Positions 6,829 through 13,493 of a stretch of DNA of 13,493 nucleotides are shown here, piece after piece (the stretch's first letter is position 1; every line of letters begins with the position of its first letter). This stretch comes from an uncultured Prevotella sp. GTDB taxonomy: Bacteria; Bacteroidota; Bacteroidia; Bacteroidales; Bacteroidaceae. The position numbers were made by a program, and so were the translations under genes. The stretch spans positions 1-13,493 of the forward strand of contig OMVH01000024.1 in assembly GCA_900314365.1 (NCBI GenBank), given 5' to 3'. The notes beneath the pieces were generated by a model. The model was given only the letters and a program-made list of their open reading frames with translations, searched no databases and had not been told where the DNA came from.

Positions 6829-8169
6829 TTACTCATCAGCCTGAGTTGGCTGCGCTGTTTCTTTTGCTTCTCTGCGACTTTCCTTAATCTTTATAGCTTT
6901 GGAACGCAACGACATGACTCGTTCAAGAGCATGTTTGCGTGTGCTGTTGATTTGGTATCTGTAGACGAGACACGTAAGGAAGAAGTAAAATACGACCTGA
7001 ATCCAGAGTGCCTGGTATTCGGTGGAGATGTCAGCTAAGGTACCTCCCATAGAGCTTGTCTGCAAGAAACCGCGTATGCCCCATGTGGACGGGAAGAGGA
7101 CGGCCACGCCTTGCCAGAATCCCGGAATATTGCTCAAAGGCCATGAGATACCGGTCATGAAGAGCAGGGGAACAGAGGTGAACAGCACTAAAAGAATGAC
7201 ATTCTCGCGGTAGCGCACTAAGCACGACAGCGACATTCCAAAGAAGATGCAGGCCAGGATGTAGGGCACCATGAGCCCGATGAGCGTTTGCGGAGTCACG
7301 ATGGTGGTGTAATGGAAGAAGCGCGGCACACAGAGTGTGATATAGGCTGCCATTACGATGTAAATCATAAAATAGCAGAGCGACTTTCCCAATACTATTC
7401 GGAATATACCGTTATAGTGCTTCGAAATAGGCACAAGGTCTTTGTAGCGGTTGTTCTCTCTTGCTGTGCCAGCGCCAAGGCCTATTCCTAAAAGGAGTGT
7501 CTGCTGCAGAATGAGCATGAGTACAGCAGGGATAAGCGCGTTGCCATAGCCACCGGTAGCATTGAAAATCTTTACGTCGTCGTAGTCGAGAGGCTTTGTT
7601 GTTATCTCGTCATCGCGGTTAGTCATGTTTCCCGACTGTTCGATTTGTATCCCGGAGTTCATGTCTGCTGCCACAGCCGTTGCGGTCTGATAGATGGCTT
7701 TATAAGTGAGCATGAGACTCATGTCACAGTATACACCGACATGACTTTGTTGTTTACGGGCTATATTGGATGCGAAGTCATTCGGAAAATAGAGTACTCC
7801 ACGAACCTTCTGCTTGCCTACGAGGTCGCGTGCCTCCTGAAGGTTATTGCAATATACGGCTACTTTCGTGTCAGGACTGCCGTCGAACATACGAATGAAG
7901 GTTCGGCTGAGCTGACTGTGAGAGTTGTCGACAATAGCCACGGGAACGTCCCTCACAACCTCGTTATTGTAAATCCACGAGTAGAGCAAGGGATAGAAAA
8001 TGGGCACGAGGATGAAGAAGATGAGCACACCTTCGTCGGTGATGACAGAGCGCATCTCTTTGGCCCAGATGTAGCACATGTCAACCAGTCCCTCCTTGAT
8101 ACTGCTGCCGAGTCCTTGCTTCTGCTCGGTAGAGGGCCTCTTATTGTCTTTTGGCTGAAGTCCGTTCAT
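6829..8169 (-). CDS. ABC-2 type transporter permease (second)
   Basis: Inner-membrane permease, 446 residues, last gene of the exporter operon. Topology is that of the ABC2_membrane_3 group: one membrane segment near the start (about 48-66), a large periplasmic domain (about 67-210) opening with VPVAIVDNSHSQLSRTFIRMF, then five segments (about 211-234, 260-280, 297-317, 323-342, 387-405), with the typical FPSTWGIRGFLQTSSMG (359-375) before the last. A charged cytoplasmic tail (406-446, rich in Lys/Arg then Gln/Glu) follows. It begins 48 bases after its partner permease and is related to it in layout, so the two likely form a heterodimer. Substrate is unknown; the E. coli YbhS/YbhR and YhhJ exporters are analogous. 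No ATPase gene is adjacent. Confidence 0.9.
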   Translation of the reverse strand: MNGLQPKDNKRPSTEQKQGLGSSIKEGLVDMCYIWAKEMRSVITDEGVLIFFILVPIFYPLLYSWIYNNEVVRDVPVAIVDNSHSQLSRTFIRMFDGSPDTKVAVYCNNLQEARDLVGKQKVRGVLYFPNDFASNIARKQQSHVGVYCDMSLMLTYKAIYQTATAVAADMNSGIQIEQSGNMTNRDDEITTKPLDYDDVKIFNATGGYGNALIPAVLMLILQQTLLLGIGLGAGTARENNRYKDLVPISKHYNGIFRIVLGKSLCYFMIYIVMAAYITLCVPRFFHYTTIVTPQTLIGLMVPYILACIFFGMSLSCLVRYRENVILLVLFTSVPLLFMTGISWPLSNIPGFWQGVAVLFPSTWGIRGFLQTSSMGGTLADISTEYQALWIQVVFYFFLTCLVYRYQINSTRKHALERVMSLRSKAIKIKESRREAKETAQPTQADE

Positions 8170-8217
8170 ATGACTTTTGTCTGTCTGCTTTATTTCCTGT
8201 GAGCTGTTGTCTTACCG

Positions 8218-9381
8218 TTAGGGGATGTAGACATATTCCATCATAGCCTTTCTGATGTGGCCTACGGTGAATATCGGCAGGGCGGCGGTGACACAGAGAG
8301 CAAGTATGTTGAAGACGGCATCCGATAGCGGAAAGCCGTTGAAGACGCATATCTCATAAATCATGTAGTAGTGTCTGAGTGGAAAAAGTTGGGCCATCCC
8401 TTCTATCATCGGGTTCATGGCAAAAACGGGGAAGGTGGCACCACAGACTGAGAAGCTGACTACCGACCAAAGGGCACACACACTCATTGACATGCGCAGT
8501 GAGGGCATGAGCCCGAAGATAAAGATACCGAAACCTTCAGGAGCCAATACGCTTAGAAATGTCAGCAGGAGTATCGGACCCAGACCGCCCGGATGCGGGA
8601 AGTTCAGATAGCCGAATACGTAGAGATGATAGCAAAGGAAAATGGTAAGAAAGATGAGAGTCTGGGGCAGCAGCTTACCCGTTATGGCGGTGTAGATATT
8701 GCCTCCGGCCATCTTAATCCAATTCTTAGACTGTCCGAATTTCAGTTCGGTACCGATGGAGTAGGGCGTCATCAGGAAGACAAAGAGCATGAGCAGTCCC
8801 GGTACCATCGCCGTGCTCAGATAGATGTTATAGTTGGTCCACGGATTGCCTATCATGTGCAGGTCGAGGGTGATAGGCTGCAAGAAGGTGCGTATCTCGT
8901 TGCCGGTCTTACCTAAAGCAGAAAGCTTAGCCTTGCCGACGGCGGCAGAGCCAAGCGAGGAAATAGTCTTCAGGTCGCGGAAAAGCAGACTTCCCGGAAG
9001 CATGGCAACCATGCTGTAGTAAAAAGAAATCTTGGGTTGCTTAGAGGATAGAAGGGCGCCTGATGTTCCTTTGGGTATCAGAAGAAAGGCGAATATTTCG
9101 CCACGCTGTACGGCTCTTCGTGCGTCGTTGACATTGGCGTAGTGACCCACCACGTGGGTGGTCTGAAATGCATCAAGTTGGCGTATAAGCCCTCTCGAAG
9201 TGGACGTGTTGTCCTGATCGACCACGCCAACAGGCATGTCGGTAGGTACTCCCTCGTCCATCAGCGAGGTGAAGAAAACAATAACCAGTACGGGAAATAT
9301 AACCAGGCAGAAGATATAGATAGGGTTATGCCTGATAATCCCGCACTGTCTGAGTGCTATATTGTAGATTCTACGCAGCAT
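8218..9381 (-). CDS. ABC-2 type transporter permease (first)
   Basis: Inner-membrane permease of 387 residues with the same plan as its downstream partner: N-terminal membrane segment (about 20-40), periplasmic domain (about 41-185) starting MPVGVVDQDNTSTSRGLIRQL, then five segments (about 187-207, 236-257, 266-290, 299-320, 353-373) and the hallmark FPLRHYYMIYEICVFNG (333-349). The ATG directly follows the HlyD stop (TAA at 9384-9382), pointing to translational coupling with the adaptor. It probably pairs with the second permease to move a substrate from the inner membrane into the HlyD-TolC conduit. Export of a drug, lipid or peptide is possible; the sequence does not say which. Confidence 0.9.
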   Translation of the reverse strand: MLRRIYNIALRQCGIIRHNPIYIFCLVIFPVLVIVFFTSLMDEGVPTDMPVGVVDQDNTSTSRGLIRQLDAFQTTHVVGHYANVNDARRAVQRGEIFAFLLIPKGTSGALLSSKQPKISFYYSMVAMLPGSLLFRDLKTISSLGSAAVGKAKLSALGKTGNEIRTFLQPITLDLHMIGNPWTNYNIYLSTAMVPGLLMLFVFLMTPYSIGTELKFGQSKNWIKMAGGNIYTAITGKLLPQTLIFLTIFLCYHLYVFGYLNFPHPGGLGPILLLTFLSVLAPEGFGIFIFGLMPSLRMSMSVCALWSVVSFSVCGATFPVFAMNPMIEGMAQLFPLRHYYMIYEICVFNGFPLSDAVFNILALCVTAALPIFTVGHIRKAMMEYVYIP

Positions 9382-10368
9382 TTATTCCTTTATTATGAGG
9401 CTCATTCCCGGTCGCAGCCCGTCGAACTTCTTTATGGGCCGTGCCTTCACCTCGAAAGTCTTCAGGTCGTATTGGCCGGTGGTCTTTGTAGCCTTCCACA
9501 CAGCATAAGCGCCTTCGTCTTTCATATAGTACACTTTCATTCGCAAATCCTTGTTGAAAGCGGGTGAATAGGCTGTAAAGGTGTCGCCGATTCTAAGTCC
9601 TTTCAGCTGATCTTCCCTCACGTTGAAAGTTCCCCACATGTCGTTGAGTATGGAGATGCTCATGATGGGTGATCCCATTCCAACCAGCTCGCCCACTTTT
9701 GGATAGACGTCGCTGACTTCTCCTTCAACCTGAGATACCTGTACCGTCTCTTTCAAGAGTGATTGTACCACGTCGACAGCTCCTTTTGCGGCCTGCGTCT
9801 GCTTTTCGGCAGCACGTTTCTCTTCTTCGCGTGCACCGTTGCGAGCCATGTCGTACTGGCTCTTGGCGGCCATCACCTGAGCCTCTGCAGCTTTGAAAGC
9901 AGCGAAGGTCTCATCGCGTTTCTGTGCACTGAGCACCCCGTCGTTGAAGAGATTTTGCACACGGTTGTATGACTTCTTGGCAATGTCGCGGGCGGCGATA
10001 GCCTGTTGCCAGAGTTGGTAGGCAGCCTGTATCTGTTCCTTACGGGCGCCGTTATTGGCCATGTCGCTCATGGCTGAGGCTGCTGCCTCTGTGGCCTGTG
10101 CAGCGCGCTTCTGTGCACTGACCTCCGGTACCTCAAGGATGGCAAGCGTGTCACCCACATGCACATAGTCACCTTCCTTCACTCTCAGTTCCACTATCCT
10201 GCCCGGAAGCTTGCTGGATACCCTGTACTCGGAGACTTCCACCTCGCCTTGGATGACTTCCGGATTACGGCCGAGGGTGAAGAAGCCTATCACTGCCACG
10301 ATGGCTACTACCGTGGAGAATCCTGCGATTGCCAGGATAATGTTGTTATGTTGTGATTTTGCTGACAT
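9382..10368 (-). CDS. HlyD-family periplasmic adaptor (membrane fusion protein)
   Basis: Links the inner-membrane permeases to the TolC channel. The 328 residues have an uncleaved N-terminal membrane anchor (about 10-32), a first lipoyl half-motif (SSKLPGRIVELRVKEGDYVHVGDTL, 51-75, given here as the barrel-sandwich start), an alpha-helical hairpin (about 83-205) rich in Ala, Gln and Lys, the second lipoyl half (EGEVSDVYPKVGELVGMG, 215-232) and a beta-barrel region (about 240-328) ending in GLRPGMSLII. The hairpin holds two related blocks, NGARKEQIQAA (106-116) and NGAREEEKRAA (177-187), one on each arm, as in YbhG-like adaptors. It starts 32 bases after the TolC stop and abuts the first permease. 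Confidence 0.93.
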   Translation of the reverse strand: MSAKSQHNNIILAIAGFSTVVAIVAVIGFFTLGRNPEVIQGEVEVSEYRVSSKLPGRIVELRVKEGDYVHVGDTLAILEVPEVSAQKRAAQATEAAASAMSDMANNGARKEQIQAAYQLWQQAIAARDIAKKSYNRVQNLFNDGVLSAQKRDETFAAFKAAEAQVMAAKSQYDMARNGAREEEKRAAEKQTQAAKGAVDVVQSLLKETVQVSQVEGEVSDVYPKVGELVGMGSPIMSISILNDMWGTFNVREDQLKGLRIGDTFTAYSPAFNKDLRMKVYYMKDEGAYAVWKATKTTGQYDLKTFEVKARPIKKFDGLRPGMSLIIKE

Positions 10369-10400
10369 GAGATAATGTGTGTGTTTGTCCTTTTATGAAG

Positions 10401-11891
10401 TTATTCCAATATACCGAGAGCCTTGTTCAGACCCACCTGAGCGAGCTTCACCTCAACCTCGGCATCAATCTTTTGGCTCTGTGCATCCTGCCAGGCTGTC
10501 TGTGCCGTCATGACATCGGTGGTCTCCATGACCCCTTCCTTGAAGCCGATATTGGCGCAGCGCAGGTTTTCCTCCGCACTCTGTATGTTCTTGTTTGCCA
10601 TAGCCAGCCTCTTCTGAGCTTCTGTGAGTTTATATCGGCACTGTGTCACCTGCAACTCCACTTTCTCGCGGGCATCGCTGAGCTCCATTTGTGCAATGCC
10701 CGTAGCAGCTTTGGAGGCACGCACTTTGTAGGTACCCTCAAACCAGTTCCACACAGGCACCTGTACTGTCACGCCTACGTTCCATACCCCCGAGAACTTG
10801 CGTTCGAAACCATTGAATACGTTCGGATTCGACACCAGATAGCCTCCGGTGAGAGCAACATGAGGAAGAAAAGCGGCGCGGACAAGCTTCGTGTTCTGCT
10901 TGTTGATATCAACGGTATTCTCGAGCATGCGCAGTTCCGGACGGTTGTACATCACTGAGTCGCCGGCTATAGTGGGCTCCTGATACATGAGTGGCAGGCT
11001 TTCCTTGTTCTCGTCGGCCAGAGTGATGTCGTCGTTAGGCCCGAGTCCGCAGAGCTGACAGAGGAGCATCTTAGCCAGCGACAGGCCGTTCTCCACCTGT
11101 GTTATCTTCATGTCGGCCTCGTTCACCTTCACGTCTACGCGCAGTCCGTCGGCTCTTGTAGCGATGCCTTCCTTAATCATCTTGTTTACATCGTCGTCGA
11201 GTTTCTTCACGAGGTCACGGTAGCTTTCGGCCAAGTGTTTCTTCTGTCTGAGCGAGACCACCGTCCAGTAGGCCTGGTCGATGTCGTAGAGCGTGGACTG
11301 TCTTGTGAAGTCGATGCTGTTGGATGCCAGTCGCTCACTGATGTCTGCGATACGGTTGGCAGCGATGATGGCACCGCCCATGTAGACTGGTTGCCTCACC
11401 ATGACAGAGCCTCCCCAGACGTTTCTCGTGTCGGTGTGGAAAGCATCCTTGATGAGTGTTCCTATCTCATTGCCCTTTTGAGCCAGCGGTTGGTTAATCA
11501 TGCCGAAGAGCTGTCCCATCTGCTGCGCCATCTCCTGTGTGAGTGCCCCTTTCTGCACCAGGCCCGTAAGCATTTCCTGCAACGAGCTGCCTGCACTGGT
11601 GAGTGCGTTGGTGCCCAGGTTCGACAGTGCTGACTTCTGAGAACCGCTGAGCAGCGAAATCTCCTTGTTGTAGTACTGATAGCCTGCCAGAGCATCAACT
11701 TTGGGGAGATACTGCGTGCGTGCAGCCTTACGTGCGTTGTAGGTGACGTCCTTCTGCAGCTTGGCCGCATTGAGCTGCTTGTTGTTACGCAGGGCCATAG
11801 CCCGGCAGCTGTCGAGAGTCAGTACCCTCTGCGCGTTAGCAGGCAGCAAGCATGCCAGCAATATGCATAAGCAAAAATACTTTTTCTCCAT
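10401..11891 (-). CDS. TolC-family outer membrane efflux protein
   Basis: Outer-membrane channel of the exporter, 496 residues, the usual length. An N-terminal signal is present, with either signal peptidase I cleavage after ANA at residue 20 (Gln next) or, less likely because the hydrophobic core would be short, lipoprotein processing at Cys14 of LLAC. Two OEP repeats are seen: the first begins LTLDSCRAMALRNNKQL (25-41) with long helices containing the RKAARTQYLPKVDALAGYQYY stretch, and the second includes RAAFLPHVALTGGY and ends with the helix DVMTAQTAWQDAQSQKIDAEV. The insert rich in Gln and Leu after the first strand is somewhat long. Its ATG directly abuts the stop of the upstream coiled-coil gene, and HlyD follows after 32 bases. 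Confidence 0.93.
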   Translation of the reverse strand: MEKKYFCLCILLACLLPANAQRVLTLDSCRAMALRNNKQLNAAKLQKDVTYNARKAARTQYLPKVDALAGYQYYNKEISLLSGSQKSALSNLGTNALTSAGSSLQEMLTGLVQKGALTQEMAQQMGQLFGMINQPLAQKGNEIGTLIKDAFHTDTRNVWGGSVMVRQPVYMGGAIIAANRIADISERLASNSIDFTRQSTLYDIDQAYWTVVSLRQKKHLAESYRDLVKKLDDDVNKMIKEGIATRADGLRVDVKVNEADMKITQVENGLSLAKMLLCQLCGLGPNDDITLADENKESLPLMYQEPTIAGDSVMYNRPELRMLENTVDINKQNTKLVRAAFLPHVALTGGYLVSNPNVFNGFERKFSGVWNVGVTVQVPVWNWFEGTYKVRASKAATGIAQMELSDAREKVELQVTQCRYKLTEAQKRLAMANKNIQSAEENLRCANIGFKEGVMETTDVMTAQTAWQDAQSQKIDAEVEVKLAQVGLNKALGILE

Positions 11892-12764
11892 CTATTTAAA
11901 GGTAAAGCTTCTTGAACCAATCATGTTGCCATCAGCAAAGATGCTCACGTTGTAGGTACCTTCGCTTAGGGCTTCGCTAACGTTCCAGTAGGCGGTAACG
12001 GGTGTCTCGCGCCCTCCATATTCCACCGTTTTGCTCATTGTGCCCTGCAGGGTACGGTTCTCGTAGCTGAAGGAGTTCCCTCCGCCTAATACTGATCCTG
12101 TGGGTGATGTTATCCTGATGTGCACGGTCTTCATTCCGTTGGAGGCCGTAACGTTTTTGGCTATTGTGAAGTTCACTTGCAGAGCGCGGCATTTCTTTAG
12201 TTTTGAGGTACTGCGGCCGCGCTTGTCCATCAGCGACATATTGATGCCTACGGCGTCAAGTTGTGCGGCAATAGCCACTTTCTGCGAGAGTGATGCCTTC
12301 TCGGTGTTGAGTCCTTGAATCTGACGGGTTGCTTCCTCGTACTGGCCTCTGACTCGGTTGTTCTCGGCTGTGAGGTTCTGGTTCAGGCGGTTCAGAGAGT
12401 CTATTTCCATGACGTAGCTGCGCAACACAGCCCTTACGGTAGCCAGTTCTCGCTTCAGACGGGCTATTTCGCGGGCATCGCTGCTCTTCACGCTCTTCAA
12501 TTCTTTGAGCAGACGCTCCGTCTTCTGCTGTTCGGCTGTGAGCTGGGCAACGATGGAGTCGTTGTTGATTTGGGTGCGCATTTCACTGTATTGGTTGGCG
12601 AACTGCTGGTATTCGTTCTCCATTTCCTTCTTGTCAAGTTCCGCCAGTTCCTGCATATCCTTGTTCTCCTGCCTTGATTTCTGAAGAGTAATGACAAGGT
12701 AGACGATTCCCCCAATAAGGAGGAGGGCTGCAAGGATGATGGGTATGAGGACTTTTTTCTTCAT
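11892..12764 (-). CDS. Membrane-anchored coiled-coil protein of unknown function
   Basis: First gene of the exporter operon, 290 residues, not a family I can name. Residues 1-4 are basic and 5-27 form one hydrophobic segment without a clear cleavage site, so it is probably an inner-membrane anchor with the rest in the periplasm. Residues about 28-165 are charged and heptad-like (coiled coil, rich in Glu, Lys, Gln, Asn, Leu). A linker with KRGRSTSKLKKC (181-192) leads to a C-terminal beta-rich domain (about 194-290) with VNFTIAKNV, HIRITSPTGSVLGG, TPVTAYWNVSEALSEGTYNVSIFADG and SFTFK, resembling a small immunoglobulin-like fold. The stop abuts the TolC start, so it is tightly linked to the exporter; an accessory or sensing role is only inferred. 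Start is supported by the promoter 32 bases upstream. Confidence 0.85.
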   Translation of the reverse strand: MKKKVLIPIILAALLLIGGIVYLVITLQKSRQENKDMQELAELDKKEMENEYQQFANQYSEMRTQINNDSIVAQLTAEQQKTERLLKELKSVKSSDAREIARLKRELATVRAVLRSYVMEIDSLNRLNQNLTAENNRVRGQYEEATRQIQGLNTEKASLSQKVAIAAQLDAVGINMSLMDKRGRSTSKLKKCRALQVNFTIAKNVTASNGMKTVHIRITSPTGSVLGGGNSFSYENRTLQGTMSKTVEYGGRETPVTAYWNVSEALSEGTYNVSIFADGNMIGSRSFTFK

Positions 12765-12795
12765 AACGACATTTTAGTTTTTTGATATCTGAGCG

Positions 12796-12827
12796 CAAAT
12801 TTACTTGTTTTATCTTAAAGGGCAAAA
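12796..12827 (-). promoter_or_regulatory. Bacteroidetes-type promoter of the exporter operon
   Basis: Read on the minus strand, TTTTG (12827-12823) is the -33 element, followed after 19 bases by TAAATTTG (12803-12796), an exact TAnnTTTG box. The expected start of transcription is near 12785-12790, some 20-25 bases before the ATG at 12764. This is the best promoter in the window. Confidence 0.7.
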
Positions 12828-12853
12828 CATTTTCAGCCTTCAAAATCATGATG

Positions 12854-12869
12854 GTGCTAAATTTAGCAC
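12854..12869. promoter_or_regulatory. Perfect 16-base palindrome, candidate operator
   Basis: GTGCTAAATTTAGCAC is its own reverse complement. It lies 27 bases upstream of the -33 element of the exporter promoter, the usual place for an activator site or for a repressor that loops or shares the region. Rightward it is followed by TTTT and could form a weak 6-pair hairpin, but no rightward gene ends here, so a terminator role is unlikely. The regulator is not encoded in the window. Confidence 0.5.
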
Positions 12870-13123
12870 TTTTATTGAAATATAATAAATAATTAATTTC
12901 GATTTAGGCAGATTCTGTTTGTTTTGTTCTGTTGCCTGTAGTACATGTTTTACCTTACGGAGGGCAGACTCAGCCGGTAAGGAAGGGCAGAAGAGCATGT
13001 GACTATACCTTTTTATATATGTATAGGATATCTGTCCAGTGCATTGGCCTCAAAATGGTCGAATATATTTCGCCCAATTGTCTGACAGATGTTTGACCAA
13101 TTGCCTGTTGAAGACATTGTAGT

Positions 13124-13156
13124 TAACACTTTGGACGCTGACTACCATGAGTGTTA
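13124..13156. repeat. Hairpin carrying a second copy of the 12-base repeat
   Basis: GACTACCATGAG (13140-13151) is identical to 300-311 in the left flank. Here it sits in and beside the loop of a perfect 7-pair stem, TAACACT (13124-13130) with AGTGTTA (13150-13156). In the left copy the same bases lie in the loop of a CAGAC/GTCTG stem. Confidence 0.4.
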
Positions 13157-13321
13157 TTTGGGCTTACACTTATCGAATATTAGTTTTATTCAAGTCCCGA
13201 AAGTGTGTCTTCCCTGCTGAATGTGGATAAATAGCGTTAGCTGGTACCTGAAGGGAAAGGGTCGAAGGAAATCCGATGGATTCAAAACTGTTTTTTACTG
13301 CTGGGTGTAGTATGCTTTCTG

Positions 13322-13356
13322 CCATGAGAGCACAGACTACAGAGGAACACATTTAC
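13322..13356. repeat. Intergenic repeat, right copy
   Basis: CCATGAG (13322-13328), an 8-base gap, then CTACAGAGGAACACATTTAC (13337-13356) repeats the left-flank element at 305-340, differing at one base in the longer block and by one base in the gap. The copies have the same orientation. Downstream bases do not align further with the left copy by eye. Confidence 0.45.
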
Positions 13357-13493
13357 GGAAGTTGGATTGCTGAATTCGCATTGCACACTTGTTTGGCTTC
13401 GACCCGAAAAAGCGTATCAAAAATCAAAGGTCGTCACGAAGTTTGTAAAGAAAAAGAAACGCGAAAGTGCCAAAATACGGGCATATTTTGAAG

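Larger units (their letters stand above)
12870..13493. other. Non-coding right flank
   Basis: More than 600 bases with no convincing gene on either strand. It contains an AT-rich stretch (12870-12905), hairpins at 12953-12982 (CCTTACGG with CCGGTAAGG, one bulge), 13003-13026 (CTATAC/GTATAG), 13124-13156 (TAACACT/AGTGTTA) and 13471-13490 (CAAAATA/TATTTTG), a small direct repeat (CCAATTG then CTG, 13074 and 13098), and the repeat copies shared with the left flank. Two short frames near 13170-13491 overlap the repeat on opposite strands and show no recognisable domain, so I do not call them genes. Confidence 0.45.

Noticed and set aside
7645..8202. 185-residue open frame on the plus strand
   Set aside because: Antisense shadow of the second permease, with no domain of its own.
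10377..10958. 193-residue open frame on the plus strand
   Set aside because: Antisense to the TolC-family gene, which has clear OEP features and a signal sequence.
13170..13352. 60-residue open frame on the minus strand in the right flank
   Set aside because: Antisense to the frame above, ordinary composition for non-coding DNA, no upstream signals.
13276..13491. 71-residue open frame on the plus strand in the right flank
   Set aside because: No recognisable domain, no promoter of the local type, and it overlaps an opposite-strand frame and the intergenic repeat. The matching repeat in the left flank is in a different reading frame, which argues against protein coding.

Overview
The window looks like a chromosomal segment from a Bacteroidota bacterium, most likely Prevotella or a close relative. 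Three gene starts are preceded by the Bacteroidetes-type promoter (a -33 TTG and a -7 box of the form TAnnTTTG, 19-20 bases apart). Genes lack strong Shine-Dalgarno sites, and the protein families (S8 peptidase, Mrp and TrmB variants) read as Bacteroidetes versions. This assignment rests on reading motifs, not on a database search.

Left flank, 1-505: no convincing gene. It holds a strong GC-rich hairpin (173-240), smaller stems, and a short repeat whose copies also occur in the right flank. A promoter sits at 456-486.

Right-pointing genes, 506-6606: a secreted subtilisin-like (S8) protease overlaps xseA by 4 bases, and xseB follows with no gap, so the two exonuclease VII subunits appear to be translated with the protease gene. 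Next come ilvE (branched-chain aminotransferase) with its own promoter and a terminator, then trmB (tRNA m7G46 methyltransferase) and an Mrp/ApbC-type iron-sulfur carrier P-loop ATPase. All of these are ordinary housekeeping genes apart from the protease.

A hairpin at 6630-6682, usable in both directions, separates these genes from a left-pointing five-gene operon (12764 down to 6829). In transcription order it encodes a membrane-anchored coiled-coil protein of unknown function, a TolC-family outer-membrane channel, a HlyD-family periplasmic adaptor and two ABC-2-type permeases. Together these form an envelope-spanning exporter, but no ATP-binding subunit is encoded here. The operon has a near-ideal promoter at 12796-12827 and a perfect 16-base palindrome just upstream (12854-12869), which is a good operator candidate.

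Right flank, 12765-13493: about 730 bases with the promoter, the palindrome, several small hairpins and the second set of repeat copies; no convincing gene. I found no rRNA, tRNA, CRISPR array, insertion sequence or clear new system. The most promising leads are the shared repeat and structured elements in the two flanks, the palindrome, and the exporter without an ATPase.
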